Shown here piece after piece: positions 27,956 through 35,890 of a DNA stretch of 64,000 bases. A program made the translations under genes and the position numbers. The notes under the pieces are model-generated. The model searched no databases. It saw nothing but the letters and a program-made list of their open reading frames with translations, and was not told where the DNA came from. The DNA lies in the NCBI RefSeq assembly GCF_021502585.1, contig NZ_JAKFGM010000003.1, forward strand, positions 124,001-188,000. The letters are read 5' to 3'. This stretch comes from Sphingomonas cremea. Lineage in GTDB: Bacteria > Pseudomonadota > Alphaproteobacteria > Sphingomonadales > Sphingomonadaceae. Each line of letters starts with the position of its first letter. Positions within the stretch are counted from its first letter, which is position 1.

Positions 27956-29364
27956 ATGTGGATTACCCTTCCGTAGGCCGCGAGGACGCTTTCGTGCATC
28001 ATCTCGCTAAGCGTCGGGTGGGGGTAGACGGTGTTGATGAAGTCGGCTTCGACCAACTCGGCGGTCTTGCCGACGGTATAACCCTGGATCAGCTCGGTCA
28101 CCTCGGCACCGATCATGTGCGCGCCAAGCAGTTCCCCGGTTTTGGCGTCGAACACGGTCTTGATGAAGCCTTCGACCTCACCCAGCGCGATTGCCTTGCC
28201 GTTGCCGATGGCCGGGAATTTGCCGACCTTGATCTCGTAACCGGCTTCCTTGGCCTTGGCTTCAGTCAGGCCGACGCTGGCGACCTGCGGGTGGCAATAG
28301 GTGCAGCCAGGGATGTTGCGGACATCCATCGCGTGCGGGTGGACATCCTTGTTGCCCAGCGCCTGCGCGATCGCCTCCACGGCGATGATCCCCTCGTGGC
28401 TGGCTTTGTGCGCCAGCCACGGCGGTGCGGTGACGTCGCCGATTGCCGAGATGCCGGGCACGTTGGTGCGGCACATGGCATCGGTGTCGATATGGCCCTT
28501 GGTGGTTTTGACGCCGAGTTTTTCGAGCCCGATATTCTCGGTGTTGGGCGCGATTCCGACCGCGACGATGCAGTGGGAGAAGCGTTGCTCGCTGACCTTG
28601 CCGTCCTTGGTCTTGATCTTCGCGGCCACGCCTTTGGCATCGGCCTTGAGCCTTTCAACACCGGCCGATGTGAGCAGGGTCATGCCCTGCTTTGCGAGGC
28701 TCTTGGCGAGGAAATCGCTGACTTCCGCATCCTCGACGGGCACGACGCGGTCCAGCATTTCGACCACGGTCACCTTGCAGCCCATGTCGTTATAGAAGCT
28801 GGCGAACTCGATCCCGATCGCGCCAGACCCGATGACCAGCAGCTCGGTCGGCATCTCCGGCGGCGTCATCGCATGGCGATAGGTCCAGATGCGCTTGCCG
28901 TCGCTCTGAGCAAAGGGCAGTTCGCGGGCCCGGGCGCCGGTGGCGATAATGATGTGCTTGGCGGCAAGCTCGGTCTTCTTTCCATCGGAAGCCACCGTCA
29001 TCTTGCCGGGCGCGGTGATTGTCCCCTCGCCCATATGAACCGTGATCTTGTTCTTCTTCATCAGGTGCGTGACGCCCTGGTTCAATTGCTTGGCGACCGC
29101 GCGGCTGCGGGCGACAATCTTGGCCAAGTCCGGCTTCACTTCGCCGGCGACGAGGCCGAAGCTGTCGGCGTGACGCATGTGATGCAGCATCTCGCCGGAC
29201 CGAAGCAGCGCCTTGGTCGGGATGCACCCCCAGTTGAGGCAGATTCCCCCGAGATTTTCCCGTTCGACGATCGCGGTCTTGAGGCCCAGCTGCGCCGCGC
29301 GGATCGCGGCGACATAGCCGCCGGGACCGGATCCGAGGACGATAAGGTCGTAGGTGTCAGCCAT
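27952..29364 (-). CDS. lpdA: dihydrolipoyl dehydrogenase (pyruvate dehydrogenase-associated)
   Basis: The 470-residue flavoenzyme reoxidises dihydrolipoamide with NAD+. It has the FAD motif GSGPGGYVAAIRAAQLG, the redox disulfide Cys42/Cys47 in GGICLNWGCIPTKA, the NAD site VIGSGAIGIEFASFY and the C-terminal HPHPTLSE active-site His-Glu. A second copy is at 53493-54884. Since pdhC lies two genes upstream, this one is likely E3 of the pyruvate dehydrogenase complex. It overlaps the thioesterase by eight bases and the CDF gene by four. Confidence 0.94.
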   Translation of the reverse strand: MADTYDLIVLGSGPGGYVAAIRAAQLGLKTAIVERENLGGICLNWGCIPTKALLRSGEMLHHMRHADSFGLVAGEVKPDLAKIVARSRAVAKQLNQGVTHLMKKNKITVHMGEGTITAPGKMTVASDGKKTELAAKHIIIATGARARELPFAQSDGKRIWTYRHAMTPPEMPTELLVIGSGAIGIEFASFYNDMGCKVTVVEMLDRVVPVEDAEVSDFLAKSLAKQGMTLLTSAGVERLKADAKGVAAKIKTKDGKVSEQRFSHCIVAVGIAPNTENIGLEKLGVKTTKGHIDTDAMCRTNVPGISAIGDVTAPPWLAHKASHEGIIAVEAIAQALGNKDVHPHAMDVRNIPGCTYCHPQVASVGLTEAKAKEAGYEIKVGKFPAIGNGKAIALGEVEGFIKTVFDAKTGELLGAHMIGAEVTELIQGYTVGKTAELVEADFINTVYPHPTLSEMMHESVLAAYGRVIHI

Positions 29365-29743
29365 TGCTTTCCTCTTTCGCCGCTATCTCCCGCGGCTTGT
29401 CGTTTTCATCGAGCGCGACAAAGGTGAATTCGCCGGTCGCCACTTCAAATTCCTCGTTGCCGTCGCGAGTGCGCGCGAGTGCGCGGGCGGCAAGGGTCAT
29501 TGAAGTCCTCCCCTGCCGTTTCAAATCGACATAGACGCTGAGCTCGTCGCCCACGGCCATTGCCCCGGTGAAGGTTAGATTGTCAGCCGCGACCACCACC
29601 GCCTTGCCGCCGGTATGGCGCGACGCGAAGGAGCCGCAGGCCAATCCCATCTGGCCCATCAGCCAGCCCCCGAATACCCCGCCATAGGGATTGGTGTCAG
29701 ACGGCATTGCGGTGACACGAATGAGGGGAACACGGTCAGGCAA
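29357..29743 (-). CDS. acyl-CoA thioesterase, YciA-like hotdog fold
   Basis: The protein of 128 residues reads VPLIRVTAMPSDTNPYGGVFGGWLMGQMGLACG, close to YciA-type thioesterases (LRTLAMPADTN-x-GDIFGGWLMSQMD), with the catalytic Asp in the PSDTNPYG loop. Hydrolyses acyl-CoA in the cytoplasm. No ATG precedes the conserved N-terminus; TTG 29743 is the best start, eleven bases after the stop of the upstream small gene, with a weak GAG site nine bases away. It is wedged between a small membrane-protein gene and lpdA. Confidence 0.85.
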   Translation of the reverse strand: MPDRVPLIRVTAMPSDTNPYGGVFGGWLMGQMGLACGSFASRHTGGKAVVVAADNLTFTGAMAVGDELSVYVDLKRQGRTSMTLAARALARTRDGNEEFEVATGEFTFVALDENDKPREIAAKEESNG

Positions 29744-29753
29744 ATTTCCGCAC

Positions 29754-29966
29754 TCAGCGGCTGTGCCAGTTGAAGAAAAGGCGAAACGCCACAGCCGAGC
29801 CCAGGAATAGCGGGACCGAGAGCAGTAAGCCTGGCGAGCCTTCGAGCGGACGAATGGTTCCGAATTTCGTCCAGCTGTGCAGCCAAAAACCGGCTTCGCC
29901 ACCGAAAATCATCGGCACCAGGAAGCCGACGATAGCGCCAAGGGCCAGGGCCGCCAGCCACTTCAT
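29754..29966 (-). CDS. small two-helix membrane protein of unknown function
   Basis: The 70-residue protein MKWLAALALGAIVGFLVPM.. has two hydrophobic segments, about residues 3-23 and 47-62. They are joined by a loop containing GGEAGFWLHSWTKFG and RPLEGSPG. The ATG begins one base after the pdhC stop, so translation is probably coupled. I do not recognise the family. Its place between PDH E2 and a thioesterase suggests a role near the membrane face of that metabolism, but this is only context. Confidence 0.7.
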   Translation of the reverse strand: MKWLAALALGAIVGFLVPMIFGGEAGFWLHSWTKFGTIRPLEGSPGLLLSVPLFLGSAVAFRLFFNWHSR

Positions 29967-29967
29967 C

Positions 29968-31275
29968 TTAAGCGACCAGCCCAAGCGGGCTTTCGATCAG
30001 CTCCTTGAACGCCTTCATCAACCGTGCCCCATCCGCCCCGTCAATGGCGCGGTGGTCGAAGCTGCCCGTGGCACTCATGACGGTTGCGATCTGCAAGGAA
30101 TCGTCGATGACGTAGGGCCGTTTCTCGCCCGCGCCGATGGCCATGATCATCGCCTGCGGCGGATTGATCACCGCCTCGAAATGCTTGATCCCGAACATGC
30201 CCATGTTGGAAAGGCTGGCAGTGCCGCCCTGATATTCGTGGGGCTGCAGCTTGCCCTCCTTGGCACGGCCGGCGAGGTCCTGCATCTCGGTCGAAATCTT
30301 CGACAGCGACTTGTCCTCGGCTCCGGCAATGATCGGCGTGATCAACCCATTGGGGATGCTGACTGCGACCGAAATGTCGGCGCGATGATATTTGATCAGC
30401 TGGTCGCCGGCGAAGCTGACGTTGCACTCCGGAACCTCTACCAGTGCCAGCGCTAGCGCCTTGATCAGCATGTCGTTGACGCTGAGCTTCACGCCGCGAT
30501 TGGCAAGCCCCGCGTTGAGTTCCCCGCGAAGTTTGAGCAGCGCATCGAGCCGCGCTTCGAGCGTCAGGTAAATATGCGGAATCTGCTGCTTCGACTCGGT
30601 CAGCCGGCGCGCAATCGTCTTTCGCATATTGGATAGCTTGATCGCCTCATGCGGAACGCCATCGGTGAACGCCAATTCCGTCTCCACCGACTGGAGCCCG
30701 GCGGGTGCGGCGGTTGACGTCGGCGCAGGCGCGGACATTGCACCACCAGCCGCCTTGCCCAGGTCGGCGCGGACGATGCGGCCACCCGGACCCGAGCCTT
30801 TGAGCGTCGACAGGTCGATGCCCTGCGCCTCCGCCAATCGCCGGGCGAGTGGGCTAGCCTTGATCCGATTACTTGCATCAGCCTTGGGAGTGGACGTGGC
30901 AGCAGCGGGCGGCGCGGACGGCGTCTCACCTCCGCCACTGGCTGGCGCGGCAGGCTCGATCTTCGGCTCTTCTACCTTGGGCGGCGGCGCGGCCTCGGCC
31001 TTGGGGGCGGGCGCGGCGGCGCTGATCTCTTCACCTTCGCCAGCCAGAATCGCAATCGGCGTGCCGACTTTCACTCCGTCCGAACCCTCAGCCACCAGAA
31101 TCTTGGCGATGGTCCCCTCGTCGACGGCTTCGAACTCCATAGTCGCCTTGTCGGTCTCGATTTCAGCCAGAATATCGCCCGAAGCGACCGTGTCGCCTTC
31201 CTTGACCAGCCATTTGGCGAGCGTTCCCTCCTCCATCGTCGGCGACAGTGCGGGCATCTTCAGTTCGATGGACAT
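29968..31275 (-). CDS. pdhC: pyruvate dehydrogenase E2 (dihydrolipoamide acetyltransferase)
   Basis: The 435-residue protein has one lipoyl domain at residues 1-80, with Lys43 in [10 protein letters not shown] long Ala/Pro linker precedes a peripheral-subunit-binding domain ([20 protein letters not shown]) and the catalytic domain ends with [15 protein letters not shown]. The N-terminal [16 protein letters not shown] and the linker type are those of PDH E2 rather than the OGDH E2 found at 54897. E1 genes are not adjacent. It heads the operon pdhC-small membrane protein-thioesterase-lpdA-CDF transporter. Confidence 0.93.
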   Translation of the reverse strand: MSIELKMPALSPTMEEGTLAKWLVKEGDTVASGDILAEIETDKATMEFEAVDEGTIAKILVAEGSDGVKVGTPIAILAGEGEEISAAAPAPKAEAAPPPKVEEPKIEPAAPASGGGETPSAPPAAATSTPKADASNRIKASPLARRLAEAQGIDLSTLKGSGPGGRIVRADLGKAAGGAMSAPAPTSTAAPAGLQSVETELAFTDGVPHEAIKLSNMRKTIARRLTESKQQIPHIYLTLEARLDALLKLRGELNAGLANRGVKLSVNDMLIKALALALVEVPECNVSFAGDQLIKYHRADISVAVSIPNGLITPIIAGAEDKSLSKISTEMQDLAGRAKEGKLQPHEYQGGTASLSNMGMFGIKHFEAVINPPQAMIMAIGAGEKRPYVIDDSLQIATVMSATGSFDHRAIDGADGARLMKAFKELIESPLGLVA

Positions 31276-31350
31276 GGGCTCTCTCGGGCTCGGTCAGACT
31301 CGACCGGCACAAAGGCCAAAGCGATAAGCGGGTCAAGTGGCGAGTATGCA

Positions 31351-31368
31351 GCTTGTCGGCGAACAAGC
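31351..31368. promoter_or_regulatory. inverted repeat in the pdhC/universal-stress divergent region
   Basis: GCTTGT and ACAAGC flank a six-base spacer in the 163-base region between divergent pdhC and the universal stress protein gene. It could be an operator or a leader hairpin; no consensus is matched. Confidence 0.25.
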
Positions 31369-31438
31369 AGAAACGATGTGCCGGAAAAGCTTGCCACCGA
31401 GCCCCACTTGCAGCAGCGTCCCACCGGGGAGAACAGGG

Positions 31439-31897
31439 ATGGTTCGCACTTACCTGGTCGTAATTGACGACAGCCCGGAGGCCCGCGTTGCGCTGCGCTT
31501 CGCTGCCCGCCGTGCCGCCAAGACCGGTGGCGCTGTCGATGTGCTGGCCGTGGTCGAGCCGCAAGATTTCGTCCAGTGGGGCGGGGTCCAGGCGGCGATG
31601 GAGGAGGAGCAGCGTCTCCGCATTGAGGCCAGCGTTGCGGCCAGCGTTGGCGAAATCATGGACGCAGCCGGGATTACTCCGGAGATTGTCGTACGGCCGG
31701 GGGACCCGGTCGCGGCCGTCCGCGCCCACATCGGCACCCGCGACGACGTTGCCGCGCTCGTGCTCGGCGCCGCGCAGTCCGGACACCCCGGCCCGATGGT
31801 CGCCCATTTCACCGGTCATGACGCTGGCAAGCTGCCCTGCCCGGTGATGATCATCCCCGGTGGTTTGACCGATGAGCAGCTGGAGGGGCTCTCCTAA
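31439..31897 (+). CDS. universal stress protein (UspA family)
   Basis: The 152-residue protein starts MVRTYLVVIDDSPEARVALR, the first strand and Asp of the UspA fold, and contains PEIVVRPGDPVAAVRAHI. The GAAQSGHPGPMVAHFTGH segment stands where ATP-binding members carry G-2x-G-9x-G-S/T, and CPVMIIPGG ends the domain. ATP binding is plausible but not certain. ATG 31439 follows a GGGGAG site; the longer frame from 31337 lacks a fitting N-terminus. It converges with the reductase gene. Confidence 0.88.
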   Translation: MVRTYLVVIDDSPEARVALRFAARRAAKTGGAVDVLAVVEPQDFVQWGGVQAAMEEEQRLRIEASVAASVGEIMDAAGITPEIVVRPGDPVAAVRAHIGTRDDVAALVLGAAQSGHPGPMVAHFTGHDAGKLPCPVMIIPGGLTDEQLEGLS

Positions 31898-31911
31898 CCC
31901 CCGGGCCCTTG

Positions 31912-32391
31912 CTAAATCGCCCTGGAAAGAATCTCGCCCAACCTTACGCAGCCCGCCTCGTCCTCCGCGTCGAACCGCGCATGCTTGGGGCTGTCGATGT
32001 CGAGTACGCCGAGCAATTCTCCGTCGCGGATCAGCGGCACGACGATCTCGCTGTTCGAAGCGCTGTCGCAGGCTATGTGGCCGGGAAAAGCATGGACATC
32101 CTGGACCCGCTGCACCTGCCGGCTTTTCGCCGCCGCTCCGCACACGCCCTGATCGAACGTCATTCGGATGCAGGCTGGGCGGCCCTGAAACGGGCCCAAG
32201 ACCAGCTCGCCGCCGATATTGCGGTAGAAGCCGACCCAATTCACATCGGGTAGCGTCTCGTAAATCAGCCCCGAAGCATTGGCCATGTTGGCGATGCCAT
32301 CCGGCTCCCCGGCCACAATCCCCTCCAGCGCGAGTGCAAGGTCGGCGTAGAGTGTGTGCTTGTCCGCCGCTTCGATCTTATAGTCGTACAT
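31912..32391 (-). CDS. msrC: free methionine-(R)-sulfoxide reductase (GAF domain)
   Basis: A 159-residue single GAF domain enzyme that reduces free Met-R-sulfoxide. Cysteines at 74, 84 and 108 (GPFQGRPACIRM, GVCGAAA, GHIACDS) correspond to the three redox cysteines of E. coli fRMsr, with the same 10 and 24 residue spacing. SEIVVPLIRDGELLGVLDIDSP completes the signature. It follows the arfB gene with a one-base overlap and is probably co-transcribed with it. Confidence 0.9.
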   Translation of the reverse strand: MYDYKIEAADKHTLYADLALALEGIVAGEPDGIANMANASGLIYETLPDVNWVGFYRNIGGELVLGPFQGRPACIRMTFDQGVCGAAAKSRQVQRVQDVHAFPGHIACDSASNSEIVVPLIRDGELLGVLDIDSPKHARFDAEDEAGCVRLGEILSRAI

Positions 32392-32801
32392 CAGTCCAGC
32401 CTTATCCTTCCGCGCGCCGCTTTGATCGCGCTGCGGCCCTTTTTCTCATCGACCCGCCTCGCCTTAGCCGCCCGCGAAGGGCGGGTCGGCTTGCGCTTGG
32501 CCTGGACCATATGGGCAGCCGCGATCATTTCCGCCAGTCGGGCCCGCGCATCTTCACGATTGGCCTCCTGCGTTCGGAAGCGGCGAGCGGTTATCACCAA
32601 CTCGCCGCCGGTCGTCATCCGGCTTCCCGCAATCGTCTTTAGCCGCTCATAGGCATCGGGGCTCAGCCCCAGCTTGAACACCTCGACACGCAACTGGCAG
32701 GCAGTTGCAACCTTGTTGACGTTCTGCCCCCCCGGCCCGGTTGCGGCGAGGAAGCGCTCCGAAAGCGCCGCTTCCGGGATCAATACGTCTTCCGGCTTCA
32801 C
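32391..32801 (-). CDS. arfB: ribosome-rescue peptidyl-tRNA hydrolase ArfB/YaeJ
   Basis: The 136-residue protein has the catalytic GGQ motif in ATGPGGQNVNKVATACQLRV (residues 24-26). It carries the long basic C-terminal tail (RKPTRPSRAAKARRVDEKKG) that enters the empty mRNA channel of stalled ribosomes in ArfB. It acts on non-stop complexes without a codon. Overlaps of four bases with the upstream pseudouridine synthase and one base with the reductase indicate an operon. Confidence 0.92.
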   Translation of the reverse strand: MKPEDVLIPEAALSERFLAATGPGGQNVNKVATACQLRVEVFKLGLSPDAYERLKTIAGSRMTTGGELVITARRFRTQEANREDARARLAEMIAAAHMVQAKRKPTRPSRAAKARRVDEKKGRSAIKAARGRIRLD

Positions 32802-33493
32802 AGGAAATCCAGCCAGCGCCCGAAACGGTCGGGAACCGGTGCCGTGACGTCGATCGCAGGCTTGTCCCCGCGCGGCATAACCAGCTTCCAGGCGTGGAGC
32901 AGCATGCCGCTGTCCGGCAAGGTCATGCCGCCCAGCTCAGCATCGTCGGGCAGGCTGTAGACCGGATCCCCGACGATTGCTGCGCCCAGGCCCCGCGCGG
33001 CATGAACCCGTATCTGGTGGGTGCGGCCGGACAATGGTCGAAACTCGACCAGGCTTTGTCCATCTGCGACCGCCAGTCGCCTCCATCTAGTAGCCGACGA
33101 CTTGCCGCCCTCATCGACGACCATGCGCCAGCCACCGGCTGCGCTCGATACTTTGGCGATCGGCAGCTCGATCAGCCCCTCTTCTTCCACGATCTCGCCG
33201 TCGACCACGGCGAGATAGCTTTTTGCTACCTCGCCGCGCTCAAATGCCTGCTGGAAGCGCGCTCGTGCCTTGGGATTGCGGGCAAATAGCAGGCAGCCCG
33301 ACGTGTCGCGGTCGAGCCGATGCATCGGCACTGGCGGACGTTTGAAACCGAGACTCAACTCCTCGATGCGCGCCTCGACGCTATCGCCGCCCGAACGCGG
33401 CGCATCGACTGGCAGGCCCGCGGGCTTATCGATCACAATAGCTTCGCCGTCGACGAACAAGATACGGTCTTCAAGGTGCATCGGCCTCGTCAT
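32798..33493 (-). CDS. RluA-family pseudouridine synthase
   Basis: The 231-residue protein has the catalytic motif HRLDRDTSG with Asp61, the substrate loop KPAGLPVDAP and PLSGRTHQIRVHAARGLGAAIVGDPVY. It lacks an N-terminal S4 domain, like RluA and TruC types, so it modifies a small set of rRNA or tRNA uridines that cannot be specified. I use ATG 33493, which has an AGGTG site about six bases away; 33517 and 33481 are alternatives. It is divergent from ctrA. Confidence 0.87.
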   Translation of the reverse strand: MTRPMHLEDRILFVDGEAIVIDKPAGLPVDAPRSGGDSVEARIEELSLGFKRPPVPMHRLDRDTSGCLLFARNPKARARFQQAFERGEVAKSYLAVVDGEIVEEEGLIELPIAKVSSAAGGWRMVVDEGGKSSATRWRRLAVADGQSLVEFRPLSGRTHQIRVHAARGLGAAIVGDPVYSLPDDAELGGMTLPDSGMLLHAWKLVMPRGDKPAIDVTAPVPDRFGRWLDFL

Positions 33494-33606
33494 TGCCGCA
33501 CCTGCAACATGTAGCAATTCAATTTGAACAATGAGCTGACCCGATCCTTTCCCGATGCTGATCTAAACTGATGCACCGCTGCAACGATATCGGCCATTTA
33601 CGAAGT

Positions 33607-33671
33607 TTTACGCACTATTAACCTTTTAAGGTCAGAAACCGCATGGTTAATGGACGCTTAGACGTCGTTAA
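33607..33671 (+). promoter_or_regulatory. CtrA-like boxes upstream of ctrA
   Basis: Three sites approximate the known CtrA consensus TTAA-N7-TTAAC. They are TTTA-N7-TTAAC at 33607-33622, TTAA-N7-TTAG at 33647-33661 and TTA-N7-TTAA at 33658-33671, the last two overlapping. They lie 52-116 bases upstream of the ctrA start, fitting autoregulation; they could also affect the divergent rluA-like operon. No GANTC methylation site was noticed in this stretch. Confidence 0.5.
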
Positions 33672-33722
33672 GAGCGTGAAACTATTACGCTCCGATCGGC
33701 GAGCTAACCAGGGGAATAGAGC

Positions 33723-34433
33723 ATGCGGGTTCTGCTGATCGAAGACGAAGCGACCATCGCCAAGAGCATCGAACTGATGCTCGGCACGGAAGGCTTCAAC
33801 GTCTACACCACCGATCTTGGCGAAGAAGGCCTCGATCTCGGCAAACTCTACGATTACGACATCATCCTGCTCGACCTGAACCTGCCCGATATGCACGGCT
33901 ATGACGTGCTGAAGAAGCTTCGCACCGCCAAGGTCTCGACCCCGGTGCTGATCCTGTCGGGCATCGGTGAGATGGATTCGAAGGTTCGCGCGCTGGGCTT
34001 TGGCGCCGACGATTATGTCACCAAGCCCTTCCACCGCGACGAGCTGGTGGCGCGCATCCATGCGATCGTCCGCCGTTCGAAGGGTCATTCGCAATCGGTC
34101 ATCCGCACCGGCAAGCTTGCCGTGAACCTCGACGCCAAGACGGTCGAGGTAGACGGCGCCCGAGTGCACCTGACCGGCAAGGAATATGCGATGCTGGAGC
34201 TGCTTTCGCTCCGCAAGGGCACCACGCTCACCAAGGAAATGTTCCTGAACCACCTTTACGGCGGCATGGATGAGCCGGAGCTCAAGATTATCGACGTCTT
34301 TATCTGCAAGCTTCGTAAGAAGCTGAGCCTTGCTTGCGGCGGCGAAAATTACATCGAGACCGTGTGGGGCCGCGGCTATGTGCTGCGTGACGCCGAAGGC
34401 GATACCGGCACGATTGAGGCGGCAGTAGCGTAA
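33723..34433 (+). CDS. ctrA: cell-cycle response regulator CtrA
   Basis: A 236-residue OmpR-type regulator. The receiver domain starts [20 protein letters not shown], with phosphorylatable Asp51 in [14 protein letters not shown] and the conserved Lys in [10 protein letters not shown]. The winged-helix domain carries [37 protein letters not shown] and the recognition helix [14 protein letters not shown], nearly identical to Caulobacter CtrA. CtrA controls polarity, motility and division genes in alphaproteobacteria. The protein ends AAVA; Caulobacter CtrA ends in two alanines read by ClpXP, so the degron may differ. A terminator follows. Confidence 0.96.
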   Translation: MRVLLIEDEATIAKSIELMLGTEGFNVYTTDLGEEGLDLGKLYDYDIILLDLNLPDMHGYDVLKKLRTAKVSTPVLILSGIGEMDSKVRALGFGADDYVTKPFHRDELVARIHAIVRRSKGHSQSVIRTGKLAVNLDAKTVEVDGARVHLTGKEYAMLELLSLRKGTTLTKEMFLNHLYGGMDEPELKIIDVFICKLRKKLSLACGGENYIETVWGRGYVLRDAEGDTGTIEAAVA

Positions 34434-34464
34434 CCCTGAATTAGTAGCCTGGGGGAGTGGACGC

Positions 34465-34492
34465 GGCGGGGCGGAAATGCCCCGCCGTTTTT
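34465..34492 (+). terminator. intrinsic terminator of ctrA
   Basis: GGCGGGGC pairs perfectly with GCCCCGCC around a GGAAAT loop, followed by GTTTTT. It lies about 30 bases after the ctrA stop. Confidence 0.85.
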
Positions 34493-34531
34493 CGTTGTCC
34501 TAATATCCCGGCGGGCAAGAATATGAATGTC

Positions 34532-34552
34532 TCACTACAGAATCTGTAGTGA
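34532..34552. promoter_or_regulatory. perfect 21-bp palindrome, putative operator
   Basis: Arms TCACTACAG and CTGTAGTGA are perfectly complementary and separated by AAT. It lies about 90 bases upstream of the tautomerase start. The CTACAG/CTGTAG core recalls the CTACA/TGTAG half-sites bound by BlaI/MecI/CopY-type repressors, though the spacing differs from those I know. Its GC content is far below that of the region. Confidence 0.5.
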
Positions 34553-34640
34553 TTTGCTTCATTTGCTGAACTGGAGGCGATTGCCACGCCACGGCAGGAA
34601 GCCGGCGACCGCAATAAGGTCCAATGAAGGAGATCAAAAA

Positions 34641-34868
34641 ATGCCGCTAGTGACGATCGACGTCATCAAGGACGTCTTTAGCCCGGCAAAGAAGCAGGAG
34701 CTCATCGAGAAGGTGACCGAGGCCATGGTTGAAGTCGAAGGCGAGGAATTGCGCTCGGTGACCTGGGTCCGCATCGTCGAGGTCGAGCAGGGCAATTGGG
34801 CCATCGGTGGACAGTGCCTGAGCGCCGCGGCCGTCCATGGGATGGGCGGAAAGCTCAAAGCAGCCTGA
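34641..34868 (+). CDS. 4-oxalocrotonate tautomerase-family enzyme
   Basis: The 75-residue protein begins [19 protein letters not shown]. After Met removal, Pro1 is the catalytic base of the tautomerase superfamily, which decides the start at 34641, after an AAGGAG site, over the longer frame from 34527. The rest ([36 protein letters not shown]) fits small family members. Substrate unknown. The gene stands alone between two nearly identical terminators, with a 21-bp palindrome upstream. Confidence 0.87.
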   Translation: MPLVTIDVIKDVFSPAKKQELIEKVTEAMVEVEGEELRSVTWVRIVEVEQGNWAIGGQCLSAAAVHGMGGKLKAA

Positions 34869-34891
34869 TTAGCCCGGCAGGGCTTCGGAAT

Positions 34892-34923
34892 GGCGGGGCG
34901 GAAACGCTCCGCCGTTTCCTTTC
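34892..34923 (+). terminator. intrinsic terminator of the tautomerase gene
   Basis: GGCGGGGCG pairs with CGCTCCGCC (one G-U pair) around a GAAA tetraloop, then GTTTCCTTT. The left arm and loop repeat those of the ctrA terminator 427 bases upstream almost exactly. Confidence 0.7.
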
Positions 34924-34950
34924 GCAACTCCCGCCCCGATTGAGGAGCGA

Positions 34951-35757
34951 CTACGCGTCGACCAGGATCCGCCGCGGGCTGCGTGTCGGCAGCGCCAGGT
35001 CTAGCGGTACAGGCACCGGCTCCGGAACGTCCATGCGCCGCCATCCATCGCGGCCAAGCTTCTCCATTGGCTTGAAGCTCGCCTTGTAGGCCATGCGATC
35101 AGACCCTTCGACCCAATAGCCCAAATAGACATAAGGCAGGCCGGCGCGTGCGGCGCGGACGATATGGTCGAGGATGATGTAAGTGCCTAGGCCCTTCCTG
35201 GCTCCCTCACCCACATCGTAGAAGCTGTATATCATCGAAAGCCCATCGCCCTGCTGATCACTCAGGCAGGCCCCAACGAGTTTGCCCGGTCTACCGTCAA
35301 CCGACGGTTCCCGATATTCGATGACGTAGGTGCGGACCGGCGTCTGCTCGATCATGTCCGCATAATCCTGCTCATCCATCTCGGCCATCCCGCCGCCGGG
35401 ATGGCGCGCGGTAAGATAGCGGCGGAGAAGGTCATACTGCTCTTCGGTGCTCCACGGCCGGCAGGCGTTGACCTCTAGGTCGCTGTGGCGACGGAGGATT
35501 TTGCGCTGCGTGGCGTTGGGCGTGAATTCGCTGGCCAGTGCCCGAACCGAAACACATGCCGAGCAGTCCACGCAACTGGGGCGATATGCAACGGACTGAG
35601 AACGGCGGAATCCAATGCGGCCGAGCGCTTCGTTAAGCTCCCCGGCGTTGCGGCCGTTCAATTCCGTGAACACCTTCCGCTCGACCTTGCCCGGAAGATA
35701 TGGGCATGGCGAAGGGTTGGTGACAAAGAACTTCGGGAAGCGAAATGGTGCGCTCAC
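34951..35757 (-). CDS. bpt: aspartate/glutamate leucyltransferase (Bpt)
   Basis: The 268-residue protein belongs to the ATE1/Bpt family that transfers leucine from Leu-tRNA to N-terminal Asp or Glu and so marks proteins for ClpAPS. Seen features are [35 protein letters not shown] with the cysteine cluster, and later [42 protein letters not shown] C-terminal acyltransferase sequence. Length fits bacterial Bpt (about 240-270). It stands alone, with ilvA upstream behind a terminator. Confidence 0.92.
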   Translation of the reverse strand: MSAPFRFPKFFVTNPSPCPYLPGKVERKVFTELNGRNAGELNEALGRIGFRRSQSVAYRPSCVDCSACVSVRALASEFTPNATQRKILRRHSDLEVNACRPWSTEEQYDLLRRYLTARHPGGGMAEMDEQDYADMIEQTPVRTYVIEYREPSVDGRPGKLVGACLSDQQGDGLSMIYSFYDVGEGARKGLGTYIILDHIVRAARAGLPYVYLGYWVEGSDRMAYKASFKPMEKLGRDGWRRMDVPEPVPVPLDLALPTRSPRRILVDA

Positions 35758-35812
35758 CCTGACCTGCCCTCCGCAAATGGTTACGAAACTCTTTATGCTC
35801 GTCGTAAACGAG

Positions 35813-35834
35813 TAAGAAAAGGGGGTGTTACCCC
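35813..35834 (-). terminator. intrinsic terminator downstream of ilvA
   Basis: On the reverse strand GGGGT pairs with ACCCC around AAC, followed by CCTTTTCTTACT. It ends ilvA transcription before the bpt promoter region (35758-35812). Confidence 0.6.
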
Positions 35835-35890
35835 GAAAAGAGGGTTAATGCGGCAAGGTGTGCCGCAAGGGGACGGATCGGGGTTAATTA

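Noticed and set aside
27958..29427. 489-codon plus-strand open frame opposite lpdA
   Set aside because: The reverse strand encodes a full dihydrolipoyl dehydrogenase; the plus frame has no recognisable domain.
34527..34640. Longer start for the tautomerase at 34527
   Set aside because: It would bury the catalytic proline that must be N-terminal after Met removal; the ATG at 34641 has a good ribosome-binding site.
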